A stretch of 64,000 nucleotides of DNA. Origin: Pseudo-nitzschia pungens. Taxonomy: Eukaryota > Bacillariophyta > Bacillariophyceae > Bacillariales > Bacillariaceae. Each line of letters begins with the position of its first letter. Within the stretch, counting starts at the first letter, position 1. The notes under the pieces were generated by a model. That model saw only the letters and a list, made by a program, of their open reading frames with translations. It was not told the DNA's origin and made no database searches. A program made the position numbers and the translations under genes. Below are positions 32,206 to 44,249 of this stretch, piece after piece. The stretch spans positions 1,302,001-1,366,000 of the forward strand of contig CM074769.1 in assembly GCA_037355855.1 (NCBI GenBank). Direction: 5' to 3'.

Positions 32206-34402
32206 TTATTTGCAATGCAACAACATTTCACGATAGGGCTTTTCCAAAGCCATCCGAATCATCTCGAACACCCGATCAATCTCTTGCTATCACCGCACAC
32301 ATACGCAAAAGTTGTGTTTGCCGTCAAACCCGTCCGCGCAACTAAAACCGAAACCGAAACTGCGGATCAGGTCGAATGGGGGTGCAACCGATCCCGAACA
32401 AATCGCCGAACATTGTCGATCGAGTCCTCAAAGTCGCAGGCAGTGTCCGCGCTCCGTATCGGAACAATGAACAACGCAAACACGGCGGTAAACTGTACAC
32501 GTACGAAACACGACAGAACACGACACGACACAAAACAACGCGTGAGTACAACCAACACGGCATCGTCTGCTCCGTGGCAAGGATTCCTTCGTTCCTTCGC
32601 GTGGATCCAACCAAAAACCGCGCGTTCCTTTCCCACCATTCCTCGTCTCGTCGAAAAAACGATGCGAATTCCGCACTCACCCCCTGGAGCGCTGCGCGCC
32701 CGGTCTTGAAGACGTTCCGGCTTCCGGCCATGGCGACGGGACCGAATTCGCCCCCGGCGTAAAATCCCAGGCACGGAACGTCGGGAAAGGCGCGCGCGAA
32801 TCGTTTCGCATCGCTCATCGCTTCGGGGATGAAATAGGTCGCTTCGGGGCCGCGCCCGTTGCAGGTGTACATCAGGGCGCCCAGTATCTTCTCTCCCTCG
32901 GTCTGTTGTCGGAGCTGCAGCATCGTCCGATCCATGTCTTCCGTGCACGCCGTTCCCCCCAGGCGAAAAAAGTCCACCTCGGCGCCCTCGACCGACTCCG
33001 GTCGTTCGCCCTCGGAACCATCCGTCAGGATCGCAAAGACGCCCAGCGTCTCGATCAGTTGGTTCAGGGCCGACAATTCAAAGCCGTCGGAGTTGCGCCT
33101 CTTGATCCCCAAAAAATCAAACGGGAGATACTTTCCCAAGATGTCGATCGGAGACTGAATCTCTCCCGTGATTTGGTCCCGCAGCCTTGTGATGACGTGA
33201 ATGGGCGGCGGATCGACGCCGGTTCGTGGGTCGCCGCCGCCCGGGTTGGCAACGTGCGCTTCGTGAACGACGAGATTGGAAAAGGATCGCGGCGGACCGT
33301 CGTTGTTCAAGACGCTCCGAACCCCCCGCGATACCGTGCTCCGGATCGGGACGTTGCCGCCCAAAACGACTCCGAATATTCCGGAATCGGCAACCCCGCA
33401 CGTGGACCGGTGCGCGTCGCGAGTCACAACGGCCTCTTTCTCGAGGGCAGAATGCACCAGATCCACGAGCTCCGACTTTGGAATCGAATTCCCTTCTTCC
33501 GTTGGTTTTGGAATCGAGTGACCGCGGAGGACCGAATTATTGCAACAACGTCGCAATGCGTATCGGAGCTGCCGTTCGGACATGTGGCACAGTTCCGCCT
33601 TGGTGTACGTGGGCATCGACACGTACCCTTCTCCACAAACACCTCCGACAATGACGGCATTCGGCGCGACCACTTGCATTCTCCGGGTAATCGAATCGGT
33701 CGATACCACGCCGCCTCCGACGGCATACAGAATCATTCCTTTCCAAAAGCTCGTATCGTTGTTGTTGTTGTTGCCACCGTTGTTCAAACCAGAATGATAT
33801 CGCAGCCTCTGTTCTAGAAAATCTAGATCCTCTTCGTCAGCCTGGTCCGAAAATGCAAAGGGTACTATCGTCGCCCCCGGGAAATTCATTGCCATCAACG
33901 ATGCCTTGCATTCGCAATCCAACTCGGCCTGCTGCGCTTGCGAACCCCGATCCGATGCTGGTTGGATGGCTTGAATGCCACCATAGGCCACGGCATGCAG
34001 GCTTATCGTCTCTCTGTTGTTGGGCGCGTGAGGAAACAATAGTTCATTCTTTATTCCCTCTGCAAAATCGGTTTTTGCCGAAAACCCAAAGACCAGATTC
34101 GGTTTTCCCCGCAGCTTTTGCTTGCACTCCCTCAACATGGCCCTCGAAATTCGTTCGACGCACATTTTCCCCGCCTCACCGGGCGTTGTCTTCTCGAGCT
34201 CAGCGGCGGCAGCCCGAGCCGTGGTGGTTGCGATTTCGGGCCGTTTCAACAATCGACGAAACTGATGGACGAGATAGTAAAAACGCTGCGAGGTGCACGC
34301 CAAGCGTCCACTATCGGCGACGTTCAAATACCCAATGAAACGCAGCGCGAGATCCGAGGAGATCACGTCCTCGATTTGGTTGCCGCCGTTGGCATCCTCC
34401 AT
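32206..34402 (-). CDS. F-box/FIST protein, FBXO22-like (two exons)
   Basis: Proposed exons 34402-32681 and 32286-32206, joined by a 394-nt GT-AG intron in phase 0, giving about 600 aa. An F-box lies near the N-terminus (DVISSDLALRFIGYLNVADS, then RLACTSQRFYYLV). The rest matches the FIST_N plus FIST_C architecture: NLVFGFSAKTDFAEG opens FIST_N, and GALMYTCNGRG, DVPCLGFYAGGEFGPVA and FKTGRAALQG belong to FIST_C. F-box plus FIST is the FBXO22 arrangement, a substrate receptor of SCF ubiquitin ligases; bacterial FIST domains are small-molecule sensors. The start is the first ATG (34402). The donor sits at LQG|GTGAGT; the proposed last exon encodes QEIDRVFEMIRMALEKPYRE and stops at 32206. Without the splice the frame runs on through unconvincing sequence. 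The last exon is less certain than the rest. Confidence 0.8.
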
Positions 34403-35428
34403 GTTTTGTTGCGTCGAATGCAATTGCAAGGTAAGTTATTGCCGTTCCTCGTGCAAAATGGTTTCGATTTCGATTGGATTATGGAATGCCACAAGATTCT
34501 TGAGTTCGGGGAAATACTGGGTCCAACACGTTTTGTTCGCGGCACCCTACCGTATGGCACAAGCAACAACCAGTCTGCTGCTCCTCTTCCGCCTCCTATT
34601 CTATTCCTTCATTGCCTTGTAGAGAAATCTGCCAGACAGCACACAATTTTTTTTCTTTTCGGTGTCACGCGCGGTGTCTCGTGACTTCCATTTTAATTTT
34701 ACCGAAGAATAGAGAATGCGGTAAGGTTTACCGTACGGTACGCACTGTACGTACGTAAGTCGAGAGCAGGCGATCCGCCCTTTTTGTGCCGAATAAATCC
34801 GAGAGCTCCCGCTCAACGATCGGAAGTTCGTATTCGTAAGGTCACCTACCGGTAGTAAGGTACCGGTACTTGTAGTAGAATCACGTTGAATCATCAGGAG
34901 CAACAACTAAGTTAGTGTACGGTAAGTCACTTGTATGTTGCTCGAAGCAAGGCGTAATACGGGTAAATTTACTGCTGTTGTTCCATACTTGTAAACCTTA
35001 CTTTAAAAAAAAAAATATTCTTGATGGAGAAATGAGAAAGAACACAAGTTCGCCGAGATTTTCTGTTTCCCTTACTTCCTTACTACTTGCGCATGAGCGA
35101 TCACCGAAGCAATCAGACCAAAGTTTTTCGTCCGGTCAGAGACGGTAATCTTACGTAACCTTACGAAAGTTGATTTCTCGGTCGAAGGAATAGCTTACTA
35201 ACTACCGGTGCGACAATCGTCAATTTCAGATTTTGCGATCGAACCTTCGGAACCTTCATGTAGAGAACTCATCGAATGCCAACTAGAAGGTACCACCCTT
35301 GACTATTGAACACCATTTACATTGCACTCCGGCATTCGTTGACGCTTCCAACCGCTGGAACGGCGAACACAACGGCATCTTCTTTTGGCAAAAAGGTGTC
35401 AAAATAAATAGTATCAATTCTATCCATC
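34403..35428. other. Divergent intergenic region
   Basis: About 1 kb between the starts of the F-box gene (-) and SWIB gene (+). It should hold both promoters. It contains GTAAGGTTTACCGTACGG, ACCGGT and CGTAACCTTACG words at 34720-35170. No gene was recognised. Confidence 0.5.
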
Positions 35429-36478
35429 ATGGCGAAGAAAACACGTAGATCGAAACGAGAAAAGGAGATCAAGAAGGAGAAGGAGGAACGAGAGGTGGAG
35501 GAGGAGGACGACGACGACGAAGCCGAAGAGCCTTCCGATGAAGAATTGAGGAGTCACATCCGACGGTTGATTCCATTGGTCAATCTACAGAACACTGGCG
35601 TGAAGGCATTCACGAAATTGCTCTCGAAAGAGTGCGGTGGTGCCGACCTGAAGAGCCGTAGCAAGTTCATCAAGCAAGCCCTCTCGGAGGCAATCAACGA
35701 AATGGACGATTCTGCTTCCTCAGAGGGAGACAATGACGATGGCGATGACGACGACGACGATGATGACGAACCAAAGAAAAAGGCCCCGCGAAAGACGGGA
35801 CTCTCTGTCAAGAAAGAAATATCTGCAGATCTCGCTGACTTTTTGGGAGTGGATAAGGACCAGCTCATGGCACGAACGGATGTCGTCAAAGGTATGTGGG
35901 ATTATATCAAAGCGCACGATCTGCAAAATCCGGAAAACAAACGAGAAATATTCTTGGACGAGAAAATGCAAAAGCTCTTTGGATGCGAGACCTTCACAAT
36001 GTTTACCATGAACAAATACATAGGCGCGCACATTCACCCCTTCAAACCCGTGGATCTGACGTCGAACACGACCAAGAAAAAACCACGGAAGCGGAAAAAG
36101 AAGGGGGAGGCCGACGGTGTCACCGGAAAGAAAAAACGCAAGCCGAAAAAGCCCGGCCTCCAACCCCCCTATCGGCTCTCGGATGAGCTGGCGGAGATTG
36201 TCGGGACCCACGTCCTGCCCCGGCCGCAGGTCGTCAAGGCGATCTGGGCGCACATAAAGAAACACGATCTGCAAAACCCGGAGGACAAGCGCCAAATTCT
36301 GTGCGATGAAAAGCTCAAGGCCGTCATGGGCGGAGAAGACAAGGTCACCATGTTCAACATGAACCGACACGTGACCGACCATCTGTTAGAAAAACTCGAT
36401 CGGTCGGAATACAACCACGATGAAGCCGAAGCAGAATTGGCAGCAAGAGAAGAACAATCAGATGAGGAGAGTGACTGA
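35429..36478 (+). CDS. DEK_C and double SWIB/MDM2-domain nuclear protein
   Basis: Intron-free protein of 349 aa. A Lys/Glu/Asp-rich N-terminus is followed by a DEK_C-type helical domain (about 37-93, PSDEELRSHIRRLIPLVNLQ). An acidic stretch (DDGDDDDDDDDE) precedes the first SWIB domain (about 123-205: LADFLGVDKDQLMARTDVVK, then DYIKAHDLQNPENKREIFLD). A basic linker (KKKPRKRKKKGEADG, a nuclear signal) leads to the second SWIB domain (about 243-320: LAEIVGTHVLPRPQVVKAIW, then IKKHDLQNPEDKRQILCDE). This is the layout of plant and fungal DEK_C-SWIB proteins tied to chromatin remodelling and transcription (Uaf30/TRI1-like). ATG 35429 fits the composition. The two SWIB copies share HDLQNPE(N/D)KR and likely arose by internal duplication. 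Confidence 0.9.
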   Translation: MAKKTRRSKREKEIKKEKEEREVEEEDDDDEAEEPSDEELRSHIRRLIPLVNLQNTGVKAFTKLLSKECGGADLKSRSKFIKQALSEAINEMDDSASSEGDNDDGDDDDDDDDEPKKKAPRKTGLSVKKEISADLADFLGVDKDQLMARTDVVKGMWDYIKAHDLQNPENKREIFLDEKMQKLFGCETFTMFTMNKYIGAHIHPFKPVDLTSNTTKKKPRKRKKKGEADGVTGKKKRKPKKPGLQPPYRLSDELAEIVGTHVLPRPQVVKAIWAHIKKHDLQNPEDKRQILCDEKLKAVMGGEDKVTMFNMNRHVTDHLLEKLDRSEYNHDEAEAELAAREEQSDEESD

Positions 36479-37231
36479 GTGATTGAAGGATTTAGGACGA
36501 AAGAATATATGGAGGGAGGGAAGGGAGGAAAGCGACAATACTGAAAATCATTGTATCCGTTATAATTCAATGATCGAGTGAGTGAACTGGAAGCTAGTGA
36601 CATTACTAATGGCGTGTAAAAGATTTTGAATGAAAGAGCGACGGAGAATGCTGCGATTGCTGTAGAGATTTCTGTTTTCATGAAATTTTATCGGATCCAG
36701 TAGCTTCTTGTTTGGGAGACAAGCAGATAAAAAGTACGCAGCTAAACGGCTAATGTTGCAGTTGAATACTACTTTGACTTTTTCTTTTGAAAACCTACGC
36801 TACACTACCAGCATGTGTCGGATCAAACATATCATTGATATTTTATGTACAGTTTTCCAATTTGTTTGACCATATTTCTACCTTCGTTGCAACTCACTCT
36901 TCGTAATGGAGGAGCGACTGAAGTGGCCGCGATGGCATCGATTACGTCGATATTGGTCGAAACTAAAAAAAAAACACAATTTCCAGCGAACTCATTCGTC
37001 ATCGAGAGAGGATGTCGGTTTTAGTTTATTGATTTTTACATCATGAAGTAGCATCTTTGAAGTAAGTTGAATGTTTTTCTTTACATCAAACAGCGACAAG
37101 GTCTTCTTCCTCGCCCCCTGATCGATGGATTCTTAGCGTCGTAAAGAAGCTCCTCGTCTATGCATTATACTCCCATTCTAAGGCAGCAGAAAGAAGCTTC
37201 ATGTTACCTATTTTGACCCAATGTGGATGAT
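36479..37231. other. Convergent intergenic region
   Basis: About 750 bp between two convergent genes, AT-rich. No gene, RNA or repeat was recognised. Part is presumably 3' UTR of both neighbours. Confidence 0.5.
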
Positions 37232-38257
37232 TTACGCAATGCCAATGGAACGGAGAAGATCTTCATGCCTCCGAGAGAGCTTGTTTGTCTTCAATTTCCT
37301 CTTTTGGTCTCGGAGCCAGTATCCTAACTGCTGGAGATCCGAGTCCCTGTTATTCCATGGAATCACAGTCGAACCATTGTGCTGCTCTCGAAATGAAACG
37401 AGCTTCTCATACATGGCCATCCAATTCTTAGTGCTTGACTTTTTCTTCTTTTTCCTTTGAACCCTATTTTCTTCGATGCGTTGAAATCGACGGTCTGAAA
37501 GTAAGGCTTTCTTGTTAGAAGTGATGGCTTTCATCACAGCAGCGTTCGCCTCATTTGATTTCTGTTTAGTTGACAGGGGTGATTTCAACTTCTTCTTCTT
37601 TGGCTCTAGACTTTTTGGTTCGAACGAGTCGTTGTTGTTGACCATGTTCCCAAAGTCACTTTCATCAGAAGAAGCAACGTCATGGGAAATCTTCCTCTTC
37701 AGCGATCGACTTGTTTCGACTCTAATTGTAGCTCCAAGAAAAATAACATTGGTAGCAAGTCCGTGCCTCTTGGGAGAAATGATGGCAGGGTTTTTCACAG
37801 GTGAAGTAGGAGTAGGTGATGGCGACTGTTCGTTCGAATTGGATGCAGCTGTAATGAGAGCTGGAGATGACGGCGTTTCTTCTTCTTCGCTGTAAATTCT
37901 AGGCTTGGGCAGAAAGACTTGGTGAGCATTCGTTTCAATATTCGTCGTTTTTATTTCTCGTGCACCACTAGAATTTCTAGCGTAGTTCACTTTCGTCACC
38001 CTATCGACATTGCTAAGCGACGACAGCATCTCTTCACCAGACGAATTGCAAGCGGTCGCAGCAAAGGTTGATGACTCTTCTGAACATATGTGAGAAGAAG
38101 AGACGATAGCTGAATCCCGGGTCGAAGGTATGGTTGCGTATAATATCCACGGTGAAAAGGCGATACTCATCATAGCCAGCATAGATGAGATCGCAGGAAG
38201 GACAAGGAGAGTGAGGACGTCCAAGTTGCCTCTAGGGTTCAGAGCGAATTGATACAT
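37232..38257 (-). CDS. Helicase-associated (HA) domain protein
   Basis: About 341 aa from the first ATG (38257); the reading frame extends slightly upstream without an ATG. The C-terminal 65 residues form one helicase-associated domain: NWMAMYEKLVSFREQHNGST, then VIPWNNRDSDLQQLGYWLRD and QKRKLKTNKLSRRHEDLL. The pattern W-x3-Y-x2-L-x2-F-x4-G and L-x2-W-x3-Q-R is PF03457, found in many stand-alone diatom proteins and thought to bind nucleic acid. The central part is polar with Lys-rich blocks (EPKKKKLKSPL, RKKKKKSS) that could be nuclear signals. The N-terminus has an unexpected hydrophobic stretch (TLLVLPAISSMLAMMSIAF); a later Met (MLAMMS or beyond) or an upstream exon may be the true start. 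Function is unknown; a transcription-factor-like role is only an inference. Confidence 0.7.
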   Translation of the reverse strand: MYQFALNPRGNLDVLTLLVLPAISSMLAMMSIAFSPWILYATIPSTRDSAIVSSSHICSEESSTFAATACNSSGEEMLSSLSNVDRVTKVNYARNSSGAREIKTTNIETNAHQVFLPKPRIYSEEEETPSSPALITAASNSNEQSPSPTPTSPVKNPAIISPKRHGLATNVIFLGATIRVETSRSLKRKISHDVASSDESDFGNMVNNNDSFEPKSLEPKKKKLKSPLSTKQKSNEANAAVMKAITSNKKALLSDRRFQRIEENRVQRKKKKKSSTKNWMAMYEKLVSFREQHNGSTVIPWNNRDSDLQQLGYWLRDQKRKLKTNKLSRRHEDLLRSIGIA

Positions 38258-38901
38258 GGTGTACAGGTGATACAATACTGTAATATAATCATGAGCAATT
38301 GTAGAGCAGTCTCAAACTTAGACAATGAAGGTTGAGATGCAGCCGCAGCCGCACCTACAGTCAACAAGCAATCATCAACCTCTCGATTTCTCTCGAAAGT
38401 CGTAGCAATTCGATTTTATTGAGATTGATTGATTGATTGTGAACCTTTCTCTCACATCAAAACTATTATGTCAAAATAACGGTCACGCACGTCTGTTCTC
38501 GTTGTTTCAAATCTCCTAATAGATTTTTGATGCGCCACCACTTAGTAACGTTTTCTCCCTATGTTTCTTTGGTTTGTTACGGGTGGACAACCATGGATCG
38601 AACGTTTATTATTTGAAAGTAGAAATTCTTTTCTCTGAAACGAATTCTGAACGTACGACCGAGCGAGGTGAAACACTGAATCACCTATCATTCATTGATT
38701 ACTGTAAACTGTGATTGATCATAAACTCACACAGTTCTGTCGCTATTACACTCCGCAACAATAAAAATGCTCTTTTGTGAAGTTTTTAGTAGCACGAAAT
38801 GAACAATAAAATTGTTTAGACCCTTTATAGACCCTTTATTTTCAGAATTGACAAGCTATTCATCGGCAGCGAATCCGTGAGAAGGCAGAGAAAGGCGAAA
38901 C
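38258..38901. other. Divergent intergenic region
   Basis: About 640 bp between two divergent genes; presumed promoters. GATT repeats occur near 38424. No gene was recognised. Confidence 0.5.
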
Positions 38902-39516
38902 ATGATGGTCTCGAGGTACCAACTTTTCGTTCTGTCCCAGATTACAGTCGTATTTTTTCTTTCCTTCAAATTGGAAGCACATGTGGTTGTAGATGACAGC
39001 AGATCCATTCAGCCTGGCAACAGTAATTGTGTTCCCCGACGGGCATTCATCTCGGCTGGAGTATGTAGCGCATCGCTTCTCACTCTCTCAACCCAAACAG
39101 CGGCAGACAGTAATTCTCCCCCGCCAAGCAACGCAAGTGGCGACGACAAACCCAAATGCCTACCACCAAAAGCGCAACTGGAAAAGGTCTCGGATACTCG
39201 AGCTCAGATTGACATGGCCGTCCAAGCGAGCTCCGTTCAGGCTTTTCAATCGGCAGCCGAACTTGCGAGCGATCCATTGCTGGATGAATCCTCGCTTAGT
39301 GAGCTCTTGGGAAGTATTGCTTGCGAAAACAATCCCTCTTTATCCAAGCGTTTAGGAGAGAATGGCGCTTTTTCAGAGATTTTGGAGTCCATAGCAAATA
39401 TGAGAAAAACATTGAATGGGGGAAGTAGCTCTAAGTTGACCACCGAGGATGCCATGGCTGTGATGCGGTATGGAACGAACGCTCGGTCCAACTTAGATAC
39501 AATATTTTCTTTGTGA
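38902..39516 (+). CDS. Putative thylakoid-lumen protein with twin-Arg signal
   Basis: A single-exon protein of 204 aa. Residues 1-27 form a hydrophobic signal peptide (QLFVLSQITVVFFLSFKLEA). A short polar region is followed by a second targeting segment with twin Arg: PRRAFISAGVCSASLLTLST, then QTAADS, close to a Tat signal with an AxA-like cleavage site. This order (ER signal, short transit part, Tat signal) is that of nuclear-encoded thylakoid-lumen proteins in algae with complex plastids. The mature part is about 130 aa, helical and rich in Ala/Ser/Leu/Glu (AELASDPLLDESSLSELLGS, then LGENGAFSEILESIANMRK). It has one Cys and no cofactor motif. I do not recognise the family; PsbQ-like helical bundles are a possibility but were not established. 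Confidence 0.65.
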   Translation: MMVSRYQLFVLSQITVVFFLSFKLEAHVVVDDSRSIQPGNSNCVPRRAFISAGVCSASLLTLSTQTAADSNSPPPSNASGDDKPKCLPPKAQLEKVSDTRAQIDMAVQASSVQAFQSAAELASDPLLDESSLSELLGSIACENNPSLSKRLGENGAFSEILESIANMRKTLNGGSSSKLTTEDAMAVMRYGTNARSNLDTIFSL

Positions 39517-41976
39517 TGATTTGACAAAAATGCTTGGAATCAATAATCCGTTTTGAACTTACCAGATATGTTGAGCAGTTCTAGAAGCTATCAATACAAT
39601 TCGCATCTATACAGCCTCCTGAAGTGATCAATCGTATGGAATCTGTACTCGACAGTTTGTTATTTCAGACAGAAAAAATATGTTTGTAAGCTTACGCAAT
39701 CTTTTCGAGCACTCGATACGGGTTAGGCGGCAGAGTTCGTTGATGGCAATGCACTCCAAGGTAACAGATCTCCGAATCATGTGCCACTTACTCTTCGATT
39801 TTTTTACGTGTATACTTGAAACGTATCATTATTGTTATCATTACCAGTCGTTGACGCATTCGTCAATATTATATTCCACAAATAATGATGATACAGAACA
39901 TTTTTCTTCCACATATTAGTGATAGGTAACTTGTTTTTCGAGGTATGACGAATTGAAAGTAGATCAATGACCATAACAGTGGAAATCAGTGGTGATTTGT
40001 GGTATATTAGTAGTGCCTACTATGCAGTCTGGATCGATCAATATAACCGTTGCCGCATGAGCCAGTTTGCAGCGACTGATAGATTACTGTACCTCATTCG
40101 TTCCGTTCAGAGAAGGAAATTTATCGTGAATTATCATTACTACTACTACTACACTGTAGCATTCTTATTACACGTACGAAGTATTTTGTTACTCAAACTT
40201 TTAGTTCTTCACATGTCTGTGCTACAGAAAAAGTAAGAAAATTGATCGACGATCTGCATTCATATCCATGATCGAAGACTCGGACTAGTGTGTCAACGAC
40301 TCTATCGCGACAAGCAATTGAAGTCGGAACGTGATGTTAAATCATCAAGAAAGTGGAACACTACTACTACTACTATGTAGTAGTAGTAGTAGTAGCAAAC
40401 AATCGATTCGTTTTCTGCGAGTCAGTGATGTCAACGATTCAAACGAAGCAAATTGTCATTTTGAGATCAACGTGAAACAAAAATTATCTTTCACTGCCTG
40501 CATCACAGTCCAACTACAATTCTCGCCTTACGGCACCTTCGGTAGTCAGTGACCAATTCTAACTTGAAAAAGGAACAAATCAAATACAGAAATACCAGCA
40601 CCATAGTAGTACTAAGAAGCAATCACTTTTGATAGGATATCAGTCACTAGAATGACTTGCAGTACCACTACTAGTGATCTCCTGAGATGCGACTCACTAC
40701 AGGTAATAGCTATGAATTAAGGTTACTGTGTATTCATGCTGTTGATACGGTAGATGGCGTCTCGTCAAACATAAGAAAATGAAGAATTTAGTGAAAAGAA
40801 TAATAATAATACGAAGTGCCTACCGGTAAGATTACGGTAAGGTTTATTGTACGTTTCATGATCCTTCGTACAGTAAGGTTAAGATCTACTCGTAATCTTA
40901 CCGGTAACTTATTCATTACTTAACATAGTACTCTTAGTATGTACTGTACATGACTCTACTTAGGCTCACGTTGTTCATCTGTTAGGGATTGCGGAAGAAA
41001 CTACTCTCTTATTATTTCTTCCGAAAAAGAAAATTCGGAAGAAACCGATTTCATTGTTATGGATCATGAAAGCATAACCTTACCCAAAACCCATGAACAT
41101 AAAGCTACGGTACAAGTACGAGTAAGTCTTACTACCGAATTCCTATCAGCTGTCCCCCGGCTTCCGTAGAAAAGAGTAGTTGGGGATGTAGAACCGGGGA
41201 CAGCTGATAGGAATTTTGTAGTATTGCATTGACGATGTCACGCGTGTAAAACATGAAACCGTTAAAACAAAAAATACGAAGTAATGAATAGTTACTGTAG
41301 TTAACTATCAGCTGAGCAACGTAAGCCTAAGTAGAGTCATGTACTGCGTAAGCTTTACTGATTTCTGTGATCTCTGTGAGGAATGGAGATTGATTGTGTA
41401 CGAGCAATTTTAAGTTACCGTATGTCCTACCGGTATTGGACTCGAACAACGAGAACGGCTTTTCGCAATTCTGACACGCAACCAAATTTTGATTGTCATC
41501 CACAGTGTCGAACGGGATTGATAAAAATAAAGGTGAGGCTTATTAGATGACGAATCAAACTTTACATTGCAAGACAATTTTTTAAAATATCCAGTGCGAA
41601 TGAAAGTGATCGTATTTGCCAGCGTGTCAGCATTGGGGAGGCCAAAGAGGAACTGAACGTACTCGTAAGGTGTTCGCATCTTCTTTGATTGATTCATGTC
41701 GAAAGTACTGCACTATTGTTTGACACCTGTTCTTCTTTTTTGATCAAGACTGAAAAAAATCGAAGACTTGGCAATATCGCATCTTCTTGGATTCACGTGA
41801 GAATGCGTTGCAACAAAACGATAAAACAACAATAACTTCAATGAAATCGAAATCTTTTCTGCCATAATTTTTTTCAGAAGCAATTCGAATCAAACGCCAC
41901 CTTGATTCGTTGATTTGCCTAATAGCTAACACTTTATCCCGCCATAACCTATTTGACCTCCAAAGACTAGACTACC
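39517..41976. other. Gene-free region with one MITE copy
   Basis: About 2.5 kb with no supported gene. Features are a (CTA)n/(GTA)n inverted microsatellite at 40362-40395 (ACTACTACTACTATGTAGTA, then GTAGTAGTAG), CGTAATCTTACCGGTAA and GTAAGGTTA words at 40820-40910, and the 94-bp element at 41130-41223. A small minus-strand frame at 41410-41697 has no domain. Confidence 0.55.
41130..41223. mobile_element. MITE-like inverted-repeat element, copy 2
   Basis: Left end TACTACCGAATTCCTATCAG, right end reversed TACTACAAAATTCCTATCAG; both continue into CTGTCCCC. The interior (CCGTAGAAAAGAGTAGT, then GATGTAGAACC) is recognisably related to copy 1. Length is 94 bp. Confidence 0.75.
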
Positions 41977-44249
41977 ATGTCGGAACCGGCAAAAGCTGAA
42001 GAAACAGCTGTTGCAACGGATGCAACTGAGGGCCGTTTCGCGTTCAAGCTTGACAAACCTGAGGATCGAGGAGAATGGTCTTCTCGATTTGCCTTTTACA
42101 TGGCCACAATCGGTGCTGCCGTGGGATTTGGAAACGTTTGGAGATTCCCTGGACTCGCTGTCGAGTATGGTGGTGGTGCTTTTTTCATTCCCTATGTCAT
42201 GGCCCTTTTCTTGTTGGGTATTCCTCTCGCCATTTTGGAAATCGGTTTTGGACAGTACTTTCAAACCGGTGACATTGGAGTCTTTGGAACCTTTCATCCT
42301 CGCTTGAGGGGCGTTGGGTAAGTTCTCTTCTCCAGCGACTGTGCTCTCGTAGTCTCCAACGACTATACCGTCTCATCTTATTTTCTGACTCGCCACCCTT
42401 TCTTTGTTCATTGCGTCGCCAGACTTGCTTCCGTTGCATGTGGTTTCATGCTCGATACTTACTACGTTGTATTGATTGCATGGGTGGCCAATGCTTTCTT
42501 TTCTTCATGGAGTCCCGATGCTCCATGGGGCAAAGAAAATTTGACCGGTGAGGAAGCTACAGATTACTTTCTCAACGAGATCGTTGGCCTCTCCACCACT
42601 GACGGACTCCAAGCAACTCGCATGGTCGGACGCAATGTCGGTTTCGCATTTATGACTTGGTTCATCATCTTTTTGTGTGTAGCCTGGGGGGTCAAGTGGA
42701 CAGGACGCATTGCCTACTTTACCATGGGATTACCCATTATCCTTCTCTTCGTCTTTCTCGGCAAGGCCTTGACACTCGAGGGAGCCAGCGACGGAGTCAA
42801 GGAATACATTGGAATCTGGGACGTGAGTGTCTTGAGCACTAGGGGAGAAGTCTGGAGCGTGGCGTGCAGCCAGATTTTCTTTTCGATTGGGTTGACATTC
42901 GGTATTTTGACGGCCTTTGGAAGTCATTGTCCGAGATCAGAACCTGCTGTAGCGAACGCTACTGTCGTCAGTCTGTCAAACTCCTTGTTTTCCTTCGTTG
43001 CCGGCTTTGCTGTCTTTGCCGCCCTCGGTCATCTTGCCTTTTTGGAAAACGTGGAACCCACGGAACTGAACTACAGTGGATTCGGTCTCGTATTTGGAAC
43101 CTGGCCAGTTGTTTTCAACAAGTTGCCCGGAGGTATTCACTGGGTCCGTTTGATCCTTTTCAATTTGTTCTTGCTAGGAATCGATTCGGCCTTTGCATTT
43201 TTGGAAGCCTTCATTACCGTACTGCACGATACGGGTAAGTCAAATCATCATGCATGGATCGTGGTAATGGTGCGATTTTGTCCTGGTGTCGACCCATTGA
43301 TGCATCTCACACTCCAATCTTTCCTGCGGCTACTTTGTTGCTCGCGACAATCATATCAACTGTTTTAAAAGTCTTTTTCGAAAAGATTCCCCGATTTTGG
43401 CTTGCTGCAGGTATTTCAATTGTCGGCTTCGTGTTTTCCCTCATGTACTGCAGCGATGCCGGCCTGTTTTGGTTGGACGTCATTGATTTTTACATCAATT
43501 TTGTTATGATCTTGGTCGGATTTTTCGAAGCCTTTGGCAGTGCATGGGCATACGACCTTCCTGGACAAATTGAACGCCAGACAGCTCCTGTCGTCCTTTC
43601 GTTCTGGGCGGCTAATTTTGGTGCTGTTGTCATTGGTTGCATTTTGTGGTTCACTGTCGCCCCTGATGCTGCTGCTTGGGCCGGCTTTATTGGCTTCTTT
43701 GGATGGTACTTTGTATTTTTGGGAGTTACCCATTACTATATTAAACAGGCTCTGGCGAACGACGCCGAGAACAAGTGGACTGCCAAGAGCCTCTGGTGGG
43801 AGGTGTATTTTGGAAACATTCTGGCCCTTCGTGATCGCATGCAAGAAGTTATTGGAAAGGTCCCTTTTGTTTGGTGTGTGTTGATGAAGCATTTCATCCC
43901 GCACGTTCTTATTTTTCTCTTTGTCAATCTAGCACAATCGAAGGATGGAGACAGCGGTAAAACCGTGCTCGGACACTACGGAGGCTACGATACGAATCCC
44001 TACCAAGTTATGGGATGCGTTGTCGTCGCCTTTACCTTGCTTGTTTTCCTGGTCGGTGTGTTCTTCCCCAATCTATACGCCCCCCTCGCTTTACCTCAAA
44101 CTCAAGAAGCCAAGGAGGAACTGTCAAAATACAGCAGTGCCACCGATGCTGCCGTTTCTGACAAGGCAATGGACGAGGAAGTTGTCGCCGAGGAAGCTGT
44201 CGCCGAGCCTGCCGTCGACCATGGTCAATCCTTTGAGAAAGACGCATGA
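41977..44249 (+). CDS. Sodium:neurotransmitter symporter family (SLC6/SNF) protein, three exons
   Basis: Exons 41977-42317, 42423-43234 and 43372-44249, with GT-AG introns of 105 and 137 bp. Joins restore RGVG|LASVACG and LHDT|VFFEKIP, giving 676 aa. The first transmembrane helix carries the family signature AAVGFGNVWRFPGLAVEYGG then GAFFIPYV; the unwound Gly-rich part forms the Na+ and substrate site. About 12 helices follow. The loop between helices 3 and 4 is shorter than in animal transporters. The C-terminal tail is polar and Ala/Glu-rich (about 60 aa). SLC6-type carriers couple Na+ (often Cl-) entry to uptake of amino acids, amines or osmolytes; the substrate cannot be read from the sequence. 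The phases agree at both introns, which supports the model. Confidence 0.93.

Noticed and set aside
41440..41510. Possible tRNA (GTTCGAGTCC B-box-like word on the minus strand)
   Set aside because: No A-box, acceptor stem or anticodon arm can be formed.
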